DNA of 46,458 nt from an uncultured Pirellula sp. GTDB taxonomy: Bacteria > Planctomycetota > Planctomycetia > Pirellulales > Pirellulaceae. The stretch covers positions 1-46,458 of the forward strand of contig CAITIE010000036.1 in the NCBI GenBank assembly GCA_903892355.1, in the 5' to 3' direction. The notes under the pieces are model-generated. The model made no database searches, was not told where the DNA came from, and saw only the letters and a program-made list of their open reading frames with translations. Position numbers and translations under genes: made by a program. Positions within the stretch are counted from its first letter, which is position 1; each line of letters begins with the position of its first letter. This document shows, in pieces, positions 8,639 to 16,960 of the stretch.

Positions 8639-9771
8639 TTGCCAAACTCCCTGATGAGTGCGTAGTAAAACTGCTCCGCGCGCAGGACCTGCTCGATCTC
8701 TACGTATTCAACCGCGGCATGGGCTTGATCGATACTCCCCGGTCCAAACAGAATGCTGTCGACACCGGCGAGCATTAGTTTGCTCGCATCGCTTCCAAAT
8801 GCAACTCCGGATGGCTCAGGATTCTCACCCAACTGCTTGAGAACTCGACCAGCGGTCTGAACGATCGTAGCATCAGGTGAAGTATCCAGTCCGCGATCGA
8901 TGAGCATGGGAGATTCCATCTCAAACCGCGCCTCTGGTACCGCAGATGCGACACGATCGATAATACGTTGGTAACTCGCTAGCACTTCGTCAACATTTTC
9001 ATACGGCAGCAGGCGACGATCGATCTCGATCGCACATTGATCAGGCACAAAGTTGACTTGAACCCCTCCTGAAATCATGCCGACGTTGGCTGTCGAAGGC
9101 CCCAAAAGTGGGTGCGAGAGCCGATCGAGGTGCGCGTGCTCATTTTCGATCGCGACTAGCAACTTGGCCATGGGATGGATCGCATTGAAGCCGAGATGGA
9201 CCTTGGAACTGTGGGCGGATCGACCACGGGAGACGATCCGCCATCGCAGCACACCTTTGCTTGCGATAACCAGCCTCATCTCGGTCGGTTCAGCAACAAC
9301 CGCTGCGGTTGCGGTAAGCCCTTGGCAAAGTCGCAGCACACCTTGGCATGAGAATTCCTCATCGACCACAGCGGCCATCCATATCTCAGCCGGCGGCGGT
9401 ATTGGATCGCGGAAAGCGTGTACCGCAGCACACATCATGGAGGCTAGTCCTGCTTTGGTATCGCAAGCGCCTCTCCCATACATGCAACCGTCAACTATTT
9501 TGGAATCGAAAGGGTCAATGGTCATCCCTTCCACGGAAACGGTATCCATGTGGGCCTCGAGGACCAGTCGCTTCGACGCATCCTGCCCGGGGATGCGAGC
9601 GATCACATTGTCGCGTCCGGGTAGCACGTTCTGACGCCAACACTCTATCCCGTGCGATCTCCAAAACTGTTCGATGCGATCCGCGCACTGAGCCTCTCCG
9701 GGCCCTCCAGGATAGAACGCATTCACGCTGTTGATTCGAACCAACTGATCGAGAAGGTCGACGGAGTTCAT
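8635..9771 (-). CDS. M20-family metallohydrolase (ArgE/DapE/carboxypeptidase-like)
   Basis: A 378-residue zinc-dependent hydrolase with the two-domain M20 layout. Metal and catalytic residues are visible in EAHMDTV, GRGACDTKAG, DEEFS, AEPTEM and, near the C-terminus, SIDQAHAAVEY. Members deacylate amino acids or cleave peptides; ArgE, DapE and carboxypeptidase-type enzymes all share these motifs and I cannot choose among them. The ATG at 9771 lies one base after the stop of the PKS gene; a TTG at 9780 would overlap the PKS by eight bases. Its stop overlaps the amidohydrolase start as ATGA. This placement ties it to the PKS operon, where it might process an amino-acid conjugate. No signal peptide is seen. 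Confidence 0.85.
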   Translation of the reverse strand: MNSVDLLDQLVRINSVNAFYPGGPGEAQCADRIEQFWRSHGIECWRQNVLPGRDNVIARIPGQDASKRLVLEAHMDTVSVEGMTIDPFDSKIVDGCMYGRGACDTKAGLASMMCAAVHAFRDPIPPPAEIWMAAVVDEEFSCQGVLRLCQGLTATAAVVAEPTEMRLVIASKGVLRWRIVSRGRSAHSSKVHLGFNAIHPMAKLLVAIENEHAHLDRLSHPLLGPSTANVGMISGGVQVNFVPDQCAIEIDRRLLPYENVDEVLASYQRIIDRVASAVPEARFEMESPMLIDRGLDTSPDATIVQTAGRVLKQLGENPEPSGVAFGSDASKLMLAGVDSILFGPGSIDQAHAAVEYVEIEQVLRAEQFYYALIREFGK

Positions 9772-9772
9772 A

Positions 9773-10957
9773 TCATGCAATTCGGCGCAATAAGAGGGCT
9801 TCGGTGTGCAATCCGGGGCCGAAACCGATCATCACTGAGTATTCACCAGGATCGGTTTCGGCCACGAGTTTCTCCAGAATGAACAGTACGGTAGGGGAAG
9901 ACATGTTCCCATAATGGGCCAATACATTTCGAGATGGTTCGATCTGTTTTTCAGAGAGGCCCAAGCATGTCGCTACGGAATCCAAAATCCGAGGCCCACC
10001 TGGATGAACTGCCCAGGTCTGAACCGAGTCGATGTCGACATGGCTTTCCGAAAGCCAACGAGTGATTGGCCCTCGCAACCGCTCTTCGATGATCTTTGGA
10101 ACCCGCGGAGAAAGAGTCATCTGAAAACCATGATCGCCAATCTTCCAACTCATCATGTCCCCGGTCTCTTCTAGCTTGTACGAAAAGCTTGAAACAATTT
10201 CCCACGGTGCAGTAACACCGGACCCGGTGGTTGGGTCGGCAAAGCTCGACTCGGCGCATTCGGCGGCGAGAATCACGCATGCAGCTCCATCGGAGAACAG
10301 AGAGTTGGCAACGATTTGCTCACTGTCATCGCAATACTGCTGATGGATGCTGCACAGTTCCACAGCCCCCACCATCGCGATGGCATCGGGGTGCGAGCGC
10401 ACGACAGCCTCAGCCACACGCAATCCGTTGATCATGCCATGACACCCCATAAACCCAACATGAGTTCGTTGAGTATGCATAGGCAAACCGAGCCTATCGA
10501 TCAAATGATGATCGATACCCGGAGCGCAGAATCCAGTACAAGAAACAGTGATCAGGTGGGTTATCGACGAAGCGTGTAGCCGTGATTGGCTCAACGCTTC
10601 TTTGGCGGCACGCTCAAGCAATGGACCTGCATGCTGGCTGTAGGCTTGCATTCGCTCTGCCGTTGTTGGTCCGTAAGGTCGCTCGGCCGAAGCGACTTGA
10701 TAGAAGCTCTGGCGACTGAATAAATCTCCTTCACTCGGGTCCAGCAGTACACTTGAACGCCGCAGAACTCCCGATTTGCGATACAAAGTCGGGAGCAGTT
10801 TGTGCCAACGCTCAGTGATGTTCAATTGCTGAGCCAAGATCGCCGATTCGTCTTGTGCGACCGTCCCTTCGGGGATCGCTGTCGCCGTGGCGAGGAATCT
10901 CGCCACGGCTCCATATTGCGTCTCGCGCAGCGTGTTTTCCTTGAGTGGTACTGTCAT
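9773..10957 (-). CDS. Type III polyketide synthase (chalcone/stilbene synthase family)
   Basis: A 394-residue homodimeric ketosynthase that extends an acyl-CoA starter with malonyl-CoA and cyclises the product to a resorcinol, pyrone or similar ring. The triad is Cys172 (GFMGCHGMINGLRVA), His318 (WAVHPGGPRILD) and Asn351 (YGNMSSPTV). The C-terminal GFGPGLHTEALLL loop is typical. The ATG at 10957 overlaps the TGA of the flavoprotein gene as ATGA; a farther start at 11002 would add 15 residues inside that gene. Bacterial relatives often make long-chain alkylresorcinols or alkylpyrones, and the neighbouring methyltransferases and flavoprotein resemble tailoring sets for such lipids. Starter and ring type are not readable from sequence. 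Confidence 0.93.
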   Translation of the reverse strand: MTVPLKENTLRETQYGAVARFLATATAIPEGTVAQDESAILAQQLNITERWHKLLPTLYRKSGVLRRSSVLLDPSEGDLFSRQSFYQVASAERPYGPTTAERMQAYSQHAGPLLERAAKEALSQSRLHASSITHLITVSCTGFCAPGIDHHLIDRLGLPMHTQRTHVGFMGCHGMINGLRVAEAVVRSHPDAIAMVGAVELCSIHQQYCDDSEQIVANSLFSDGAACVILAAECAESSFADPTTGSGVTAPWEIVSSFSYKLEETGDMMSWKIGDHGFQMTLSPRVPKIIEERLRGPITRWLSESHVDIDSVQTWAVHPGGPRILDSVATCLGLSEKQIEPSRNVLAHYGNMSSPTVLFILEKLVAETDPGEYSVMIGFGPGLHTEALLLRRIA

Positions 10958-12312
10958 TGCGTTGCCTTGCGAACAATCCAATTTCGAATTGGAGGAAACC
11001 AATCACAAACACGAAGCACCCATTGGGCACGACGCGGCATGCGGGCCTGCTTGGCGACCCAACGACATACCGATTGCGAAAAACGACGTTGCTGGATCGC
11101 CCATTGATTCCACTTGGACGATGAATCCTCGTACGAATTACATCGTATCGCCTCAGCGATCAATGGAACCACAGCAAACCCACTGGCCAACGCCCAGGAC
11201 ATGCCTTCCCCGGTAAAGGGTTCAATATACCCGATCGAGTCCCCCACCAAAAAAACGCGAGGTACAGCCACAGGATCAGAGGCACGCGTCAGGTGGGGAG
11301 TGGTCATCCAGGGCTTGGTGTGCCACACGGAATCGGGGCGATAACCACAGTAGTCGATGATCGAGTCGATCGTGGCCGGGATCGAATTCTTTCCATGCAC
11401 CGCCTCCGGATCCAACGCAGCCGCGATGTCGTAATAGCCACCATCGGTTTTGCACAGACCTACATAACCGTTCGGGGCCACCAGCATATGGAGCGACTGT
11501 TGGTCTAGAAACATCGGACTTTGGGTCAAAAAACTGTCCTCGCTCAGTTCCGACTCATGCAGCATGCACTGAACCCCAATGCGAGATCCTTGGGCGACGG
11601 AGGAACTCCATTGGAGGGTCCCCCCCAGCGGCGATCGATTCAGCCCCGAGGCGACTACTGCGACTTTGGCAACCAATCGTCTCGAGGACGAGCGCTGCCC
11701 ACCCACGGCAGGTCGAATTTGAACCTCGACACTCCCCTGCTCGAGTTGCGAGCGAAAACCGTTACCAACACGTGCATCATCCGTTGCACTAGGTTTCGCC
11801 GAATAGGAATCACGCGACGTTAAATCACGCGACGGCAACGGGAGCAATCCCACCGTCTCAGGCAGAAATTGAACTCCCGACTCGATTGCCTTTTGAACCA
11901 AAATCGAATCGACGGTGGAGCGGCGAACGCTCCACAAGTTCGGGATAGGCCAACAGTGCGGAGCTCGCCCAAACTGCACATGAAGCTGCCTGAGTACTAC
12001 GGACCCTTGACGCTGCAATTCGTCTGCAACCCCCAGACGCTTCAAATAATCAATCGCTCGCGGATTCAAGCAACCACCACACACTTTCTCGCGCGGAAAT
12101 CGCTTAGCTTCGATCAACAGCACTCGCAATCCTTCTCGCGCCGCCAAGATCGCCGTTGTCGAACCTGCGATACCAGCACCAACGACGATGAGATCCCAGG
12201 CCACCCGCTCCGCGTCGGCCGCCGTAATCGTTGCGGCAACCTCACGGGCTCCGATGAGAACTTCATCTCCCGGAGAAATCATTTTCGAATCGGTGGACAG
12301 TTGAGACGCCAT
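10954..12312 (-). CDS. FAD-dependent oxidoreductase, geranylgeranyl-reductase family
   Basis: A 452-residue flavoprotein. The Rossmann FAD motif is DLIVVGAGIAGSTTA at about residue 40, followed by PREKVCGGCLNPRA, the family hallmark of geranylgeranyl reductase-like and related flavoprotein hydroxylases. The second FAD motif is FLVGDSIGYIEPFTGEGM. Such enzymes reduce prenyl double bonds or hydroxylate aromatic and lipid substrates. Its start at 12312 gives a TAATG junction with the methyltransferase upstream; its stop overlaps the PKS start as ATGA. This coupling suggests it hydroxylates or oxidises the PKS product, as flavoproteins do in Streptomyces phenolic-lipid (srs-type) operons. No signal peptide or membrane helix is evident. 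Confidence 0.87.
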   Translation of the reverse strand: MASQLSTDSKMISPGDEVLIGAREVAATITAADAERVAWDLIVVGAGIAGSTTAILAAREGLRVLLIEAKRFPREKVCGGCLNPRAIDYLKRLGVADELQRQGSVVLRQLHVQFGRAPHCWPIPNLWSVRRSTVDSILVQKAIESGVQFLPETVGLLPLPSRDLTSRDSYSAKPSATDDARVGNGFRSQLEQGSVEVQIRPAVGGQRSSSRRLVAKVAVVASGLNRSPLGGTLQWSSSVAQGSRIGVQCMLHESELSEDSFLTQSPMFLDQQSLHMLVAPNGYVGLCKTDGGYYDIAAALDPEAVHGKNSIPATIDSIIDYCGYRPDSVWHTKPWMTTPHLTRASDPVAVPRVFLVGDSIGYIEPFTGEGMSWALASGFAVVPLIAEAIRCNSYEDSSSKWNQWAIQQRRFSQSVCRWVAKQARMPRRAQWVLRVCDWFPPIRNWIVRKATQ

Positions 12313-13139
12313 TACGAAGCACGCTCCCAACGCATCATAAAACGCTCAGGCCAATGTCGGCGGATCGCGGCATCGCGCATACCAGCCTCTGCAGCCAATG
12401 CCTGGGCTTCGTGGGGAGTCAGCGCGGCTCGAACCGATTGCGGACCATCGAAATGAACAACGCGAGAACGAGACAACAGATGGCATCCTAAATACGCCAG
12501 CCACCAACCCAGCGATGTTCTGCACAGATCATCGACGATTACCGCGCGCCGAGCCAATCGCTTCATGGCACCCAACACCTCGACGGCCGACGCATCGTCA
12601 AAATGGTGCAGAAATAGCGTGCAGTAAACGATATCGAAAGACAAATCCTCATCATGGACAATCACATCCGCGCGGTTGCGGTCCGACTGAGATAGCGACG
12701 AATCCATTCCGTTCAACGACCGACTCTCAATACTCGAATGAGCAGAAATCGATTGAACCGCATCAAATACGTTCATCACTTCAAACCGAACGCTACATCC
12801 GCGATATTCAGCAGACTTTTGCTGAAGTTCTCGTGCATGCTCAATCGCCGTGCAACTCATATCCCATCCGATAACCTCAGCGCTGATGCGCCCTACTAAG
12901 CGCTGCGCAACACCCATCGCGATCTCCCCATTCGCGCATCCCAAATCGAGAATACGGATGGGCTTGTCAGATTCAAAGCGAGAATCGCTTTTGGCAACAC
13001 TCACAATCTCTTGGACCAATTGATCGACGGTCCCTGAGAATGCGTTGATACGGCGCAAACCGCGAAGCGCCTTCGCATGCTCCTGTGGGCACAGGTTGGG
13101 ATCATCCATCAATTCGGGGACGAGCACTCGCTTTTTCAT
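12312..13139 (-). CDS. Class I SAM-dependent methyltransferase, first gene of PKS operon
   Basis: A 275-residue cytoplasmic methyltransferase with a Rossmann core. Motif I is ILDLGCANGEIAMG at about residues 62-75; the acidic post-I position (VIGWDMS) and FDIVYCTLFLHHF (motif II/III) follow. The N-terminus PELMDDPNLCPQEHAKALRGL has no known motif for me. The last third contains a helix-rich SLGWWLAYLGCHLLSRSR stretch that may sit against a membrane or a lipid substrate. Its stop is shared with the flavoprotein start (TAATG). It is the promoter-proximal gene of the five-gene minus operon, facing the YceI operon across about 470 bases. An O- or C-methyltransferase acting on the polyketide is the simplest reading. 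Confidence 0.82.
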   Translation of the reverse strand: MKKRVLVPELMDDPNLCPQEHAKALRGLRRINAFSGTVDQLVQEIVSVAKSDSRFESDKPIRILDLGCANGEIAMGVAQRLVGRISAEVIGWDMSCTAIEHARELQQKSAEYRGCSVRFEVMNVFDAVQSISAHSSIESRSLNGMDSSLSQSDRNRADVIVHDEDLSFDIVYCTLFLHHFDDASAVEVLGAMKRLARRAVIVDDLCRTSLGWWLAYLGCHLLSRSRVVHFDGPQSVRAALTPHEAQALAAEAGMRDAAIRRHWPERFMMRWERAS

Positions 13140-13608
13140 CGATCACTTTCCCTATCGCCCGCACATGCTTCTCTCAAGGCATCCTTCCGCTTCGTCGAAA
13201 GATAGCGATCGGAATCCGAGCACGACTGGGAGAAAAGTGGCCTCGCTTCCAAGCAAAATGCAACACGCTTGAACCGAGTTAAAGCACCCATCAATGTGAC
13301 AAAACGACTTATGGCATCTCGCGATGTGTTAAATACGCACCGCAGACATTCGAAAGTTGTCATTCCTGATATGTTACGACGCCCGATAGTCAACGCGGTA
13401 ACGGTTTGCCCACAAATCCATGCAACCAACCCACTCGCGTTCAGAAGGATTAGATTTCGCGTTGAGGCTGTTTCGTCTAGCAAACGTCGATTCCAACTTG
13501 GTATAGTTTTGAAAACATGCGGCGATTGCAGAGGAACCGATCTATGGATTGCGTTAACCATATTGCGAATTGTACACGCTAGCTCAGGCACTAAGGAGGG
13601 TTTTCGCT
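13140..13608. promoter_or_regulatory. Divergent intergenic region between the two PKS-cluster operons
   Basis: About 470 bases separate the minus-strand methyltransferase start from the plus-strand YceI start, and should hold both promoters. A TATAGT hexamer at 13502-13507 could be a -10 box for the plus operon, but no convincing -35 lies 17 bases upstream. I see no clear operator palindrome and no convincing gene; a 192-codon minus frame here has no recognisable features. Confidence 0.4.
13593..13600 (+). promoter_or_regulatory. Strong Shine-Dalgarno site deciding the YceI start
   Basis: The run AAGGAGGG is one of the few near-perfect ribosome sites in the window. It ends eight bases before a GTG at 13609 and 14 before an ATG at 13615, in the YceI frame. 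Confidence 0.6.
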
Positions 13609-14439
13609 GTGGCAATGGGAAGCTATTTACGGGGAAATTTTTATGCATCATTGCTCTACTCCATGTTGAACATGCATCCGAGTCCATGCCATCGCATCCC
13701 CCATATGCCTGCACATAGAGCCCGCTGCTCGAAACAAAATGCAGTCGTTCATGACGCTTGGATCGGAATGTTTATTGCATGTGCTCTATGGATTTTCACA
13801 CCATCGTTCGCAGAGGCACAGCAAAACACGGCACAGCAAAACACGGCACAGCAAACGCAACCCACAACCAAGCCTGGGGACGTAAACTTAGAGTACAGCC
13901 GCGTATTCATCTTCGTCGATCGAACAACATCTTTGGGGCATGCTCACGGGGTTGAAGGCAAACTCAAATCGGGTCGTTTGGCGATCAACTCGAACGATCC
14001 GGGCAGTTTAGTGTTCGACATGAAGTCATTCATCGCGGACACCGAAACCGCCCGCAAAGTCCTCAACGTCGAGAGCACCATCGATGAAGCGACTCGACGA
14101 AAAGTCAATGAGAACATGTTGGGACCTGAGATCCTCAACGTGAATCGCTATCCCGAAGCCAAATTCGAGAACGTTCGGGTCAATGCAACTGGAAAAACAT
14201 CCAACCGCAAGCTTCCAGAATACATCCTCGAAGGGGATTTTACGTTGCATAAAACAACGCGACACCTACAGATCCGATGCGACCTCGAAGAGAAAGATGG
14301 ATGGCACCACGTCCGTGGTTCATTCAAAATCCTTCAGACCGATTACGGCATCAAGCCATACACCAAGATGCTGGGGGCTGTCGGTATCAAAGACGAGTTG
14401 ATGATCTTAGGAGATATTTGGCTAGCGCCGGCACCATGA
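13609..14439 (+). CDS. YceI-family secreted lipid-binding protein
   Basis: A YceI-like beta-barrel (lipocalin-type) protein of about 276 residues. The domain occupies roughly residues 90-275, with SRVFIFVDRTTSLGHAHGVEG at its start (close to the usual S-x-V-x-F opening) and GDFTLHKTTRHLQI later. Known members bind polyisoprenoid or amphiphilic lipids in the periplasm. A hydrophobic stretch (WIGMFIACALWIFTPSFAEA) ends in a plausible signal cleavage site, so export is likely. The start is uncertain: the strong Shine-Dalgarno favours GTG 13609, but an ATG at 13705 would give a more normal signal peptide. A 15-bp in-frame repeat follows the signal. Its stop overlaps the next methyltransferase as ATGA, linking it to the lipid cluster. 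Confidence 0.85.
   Translation: MAMGSYLRGNFYASLLYSMLNMHPSPCHRIPHMPAHRARCSKQNAVVHDAWIGMFIACALWIFTPSFAEAQQNTAQQNTAQQTQPTTKPGDVNLEYSRVFIFVDRTTSLGHAHGVEGKLKSGRLAINSNDPGSLVFDMKSFIADTETARKVLNVESTIDEATRRKVNENMLGPEILNVNRYPEAKFENVRVNATGKTSNRKLPEYILEGDFTLHKTTRHLQIRCDLEEKDGWHHVRGSFKILQTDYGIKPYTKMLGAVGIKDELMILGDIWLAPAP
13816..13855. repeat. 15-bp in-frame tandem repeat after the YceI signal peptide
   Basis: The unit gcacagcaaaacacg occurs at 13816-13830 and 13831-13845, with ten bases of a third copy. It encodes a short Gln/Asn/Thr/Ala linker (AQQNT repeats) between signal peptide and YceI domain. Confidence 0.88.
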
Positions 14440-15272
14440 TTGAGTTTCCAAACGTACAAAAAGGGGTGATTCGCAATCACTACGATATCACCACGCTCTT
14501 CTACCGGCTCTTCTGGGGACCTCATATCCATCATGGATACTGGGAATCGAATGAAACATCGTCCCGTGCGCAGATCCAGCTGACCGAGCGGTTGGCTCAC
14601 GCTGCTAATATTCAATCTGGAAACCGAGTTTACGACATCGGTTGCGGCATGGGTGGTTCGAGTGTTTGGCTAGCGAAAAACCTACAATGCCGCGTCACGG
14701 GGGTGACACTTAGCCCGGTGCAGCGCGCCTACGCCGATCTCGCAGCCCGCGCCGGCTTTGTACGGCCTCGGCCCGAGTTTCTTCGCGCAGATGCCGAGAA
14801 AGTCGAATTCCCGGCAGGCCAAGCCGACGTGGTTTGGAGCATTGAATGCACCGAACACCTGTTCGACAAACCCGCCTTCTTTCGGAAAGCAGCCGGTTGG
14901 TTAAAACCAGGTGGTCGCTTTGCCCTCTGCGCATGGCTGTCGGGGGAATTACCACTCAACGACCAGCAAACTGAGCAAACCGTTGCCGTCTGCAAAGGAA
15001 TGTTTTGCCCGTCCCTCGGGGCGCAATCCGACTATGTCCGATGGTTCGAGGACGCGGGACTCGAAGTCACGCAAAAGGGGATATGGACTCGCAACGTCGA
15101 GAAGACGTGGGATATTTGCTTGGACCGAGTCAACCGATCCGGTGTCCGGCACTTGGCCAAGATCCTCGGTAAGAATCACACTCTATTTTTAGACCACTTC
15201 CAAGCGATCCTCGATGCTTATAAGTCAGGAGCGATGGAGTACGGATACTTTGTGGCGGAGAAAAAGGATTAA
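14436..15272 (+). CDS. SAM-dependent methyltransferase (tocopherol/CFA-synthase-like)
   Basis: A 278-residue class I methyltransferase. The N-terminal HYDITTLFYRLFWG followed by HIHHGYW is typical of the tocopherol, cyclopropane-fatty-acid and small-lipid methyltransferase group. Motif I is VYDIGCGMGGSSVWLA at about residues 67-82, with ADVVWSIECTEHLF and LKPGGRFALCAW following. The ATG at 14436 overlaps the YceI stop (ATGA), and its own stop shares bases with the next start (TAATG), so all three plus-strand genes are probably translationally coupled. Substrate is inferred to be the phenolic or pyrone lipid made by the divergent operon, though methylation of a quinone ring or another lipid would also fit. 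Confidence 0.86.
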   Translation: MIEFPNVQKGVIRNHYDITTLFYRLFWGPHIHHGYWESNETSSRAQIQLTERLAHAANIQSGNRVYDIGCGMGGSSVWLAKNLQCRVTGVTLSPVQRAYADLAARAGFVRPRPEFLRADAEKVEFPAGQADVVWSIECTEHLFDKPAFFRKAAGWLKPGGRFALCAWLSGELPLNDQQTEQTVAVCKGMFCPSLGAQSDYVRWFEDAGLEVTQKGIWTRNVEKTWDICLDRVNRSGVRHLAKILGKNHTLFLDHFQAILDAYKSGAMEYGYFVAEKKD

Positions 15273-16195
15273 TGAATACGGCTTCTGCAAGGCTGATTCC
15301 CAACGCGATCGATATCGCGATCGACCATGTGCCAAACGCGCCCACCTCCGGAAATCCTGCGAGTGCCCCAAACGTGGCGATCAGGAATGCCGAACATGCC
15401 TCGCTTACGACACCGTTGAGAACAACAACGGCTCCGAAAGCTTCAGCAAGAACTCTGCGGCGAACGGCGGGCATTACCTTTGGTATCGGTACACAGTTGC
15501 TGTTCCTGGTCACCGTGGTCTACTTGTTTTTGTTTTTGAGGTATGGCGGAACATCACTGCGTCAGGGATGGTGGTGGATGGACGCGCTGCTCGCAACGGG
15601 CTTCGCCATCCCTCATAGCGTTTTACTCGCTCCACCCACTCAGAAGTGGTTGCGACAATGGGTTGCCGCTGGGATGCTCGGCTGTATTCACTGCGGCGTG
15701 ACCTGCATCTCTCTCCTGGTCATGTTCCATTACTGGCGAGGAAGCGAGCAAGTCCTATGGAGAGCCTCAGGGATTGCCGAGCAAGCGATCCTGGGTTGCT
15801 TCTATCTTTCCTGGGTCGCCCTCCTATATAGTTTGTACTGGACAGGATTTGGCTACCAAACGGGGCTTACCCAATGGTGGTACTGGTTCACGGAGTCCAA
15901 ACCTCCCCGCCGCCCCTTCGTGACAGGTGGTCCATTTCACTACATGCGGCACCCAGTCTACATGAGCTTTTTGGGACTGATTTGGTTCACGCCCGTGATG
16001 ACATGGGACCACGCGATCCTCACGGCGGTCTGGACAGCCTATATCTACGCCGGCAGTTACTTCAAAGACAAGCGATTGCTGCGATTCATCGGGGAAGAAT
16101 ACTACGAATACGGGACTCGCATTGCAGGACTCCCCTGGATCGGCTTCGGAAGCTTGCGAAAGTTCAAACCTCGCCCGGCAGCAACCGCCTCGTGA
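15272..16195 (+). CDS. Membrane methyltransferase, ICMT/NnrU/MddA-like family
   Basis: A 307-residue protein with about five membrane helices, starting after a 65-residue soluble N-terminus. The C-terminal catalytic part reads YMRHPVYMSFLGLIWFTP, then TAYIYAGSYFKDKRLL and IGEEYYEYGTRIAGLPWIG, the layout of isoprenylcysteine carboxyl methyltransferase-like and MddA (methanethiol methyltransferase) enzymes. The usual acidic pair in the EER position is replaced by KDKR. In Bacillus (bpsB) and Streptomyces (srsB), proteins of this broad family O-methylate type III PKS products, which fits this location. Its start is coupled to the upstream methyltransferase as TAATG. Annotation as NnrU or MddA would be premature. 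Confidence 0.78.
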   Translation: MNTASARLIPNAIDIAIDHVPNAPTSGNPASAPNVAIRNAEHASLTTPLRTTTAPKASARTLRRTAGITFGIGTQLLFLVTVVYLFLFLRYGGTSLRQGWWWMDALLATGFAIPHSVLLAPPTQKWLRQWVAAGMLGCIHCGVTCISLLVMFHYWRGSEQVLWRASGIAEQAILGCFYLSWVALLYSLYWTGFGYQTGLTQWWYWFTESKPPRRPFVTGGPFHYMRHPVYMSFLGLIWFTPVMTWDHAILTAVWTAYIYAGSYFKDKRLLRFIGEEYYEYGTRIAGLPWIGFGSLRKFKPRPAATAS

Positions 16196-16215
16196 TAAAG
16201 AGTTCGTTTGGGAGC

Positions 16216-16249
16216 GGTGTTATCTTAGGATTGGTGTTATCTCAGGATT
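16216..16249. repeat. 17-bp tandem repeat spanning the stop of the VUT gene
   Basis: Copies ggtgttatcttaggatt (16216-16232) and ggtgttatctcaggatt (16233-16249) differ at one base. The stop codon of the minus-strand VUT gene (16237-16239) lies inside the second copy, so the duplication sits at the gene's 3' end. Confidence 0.85.
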
Positions 16250-16740
16250 GGCGTCGGCTCTTCTTTGTGATAACGCAGCAAGATCGACCAGAGAAAACCT
16301 CCAAAGAATTTTGCCGCAAATTGGCCGATGACAATCAACGGCATCAGGGATCCGAATGCTACCGTTGGAAAAACAACGCTATCGACCAACGCGCTCGCCG
16401 CGTTGCTCCCGTTCACTTTTTGCATTTTGGTTCGATCCGATAACCAATGATAAACGACCCCATCGGTCAGTGCCGCTGCGGCAAACGCCAAGGTCGAAGC
16501 GATTGCAATCTGCGCGGAATTGCGATTGATCAGGTAGGAAATTACAGAACCCGCCGCTATCAGTAATCCCATCTTCCACACCAACCCGCGATTCCTCCAC
16601 TCTTCATGGAGTTTATCGCGAGTCGTCAAATCGAGTCCGATAAACAGGAACGCGTTGGCAATCGAAGCCGCCGGACCAAAAAAGGTCGACGACAAATTGG
16701 CCAAAACAATCGCGATGAGATAAAGGGATATCGTTACCAC
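16237..16740 (-). CDS. VUT-family membrane transporter (YhhQ-like)
   Basis: A 167-residue protein with about five membrane helices. SIANAFLFIGLDLTTRDKLH at the N-terminus and NAASALVDSVVFPTVAFG in the middle match the VUT family (Pfam Vut_1), whose members include queuosine-precursor and vitamin uptake proteins. The start is a GTG at 16740; no better upstream codon is obvious. It converges on the lipid cluster with 41 bases between stops. About 220 bases upstream of it, up to the ABC permease stop, show no recognisable feature. Substrate is not predictable here. Confidence 0.78.
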   Translation of the reverse strand: MVTISLYLIAIVLANLSSTFFGPAASIANAFLFIGLDLTTRDKLHEEWRNRGLVWKMGLLIAAGSVISYLINRNSAQIAIASTLAFAAAALTDGVVYHWLSDRTKMQKVNGSNAASALVDSVVFPTVAFGSLMPLIVIGQFAAKFFGGFLWSILLRYHKEEPTPILR

Positions 16741-16960
16741 TGTCCGTCCGCCGATCCAAGGTGCCTCTCAGTTGGAGCCGAATAAGCACTATCCATCAAT
16801 CGGCGGAATCGATCAAGTCGAAAGAGTTCGATCGCCATGGGCAGGATCTAGCAGGAGACAGCGCATAGGTTGCTATTGCGAACGCACCATACCGCGACAA
16901 CATGCACGCATTTAGACGCGAGGAGCCGATCGATTGGAAGCTGATATCTCCCCATAACTT

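Noticed and set aside
13136-13714. 192-codon minus-strand frame across the divergent PKS-cluster spacer
   Set aside because: No recognisable motif, no signal peptide, and it crosses the YceI start; its ATGA contact with the methyltransferase start is probably chance.
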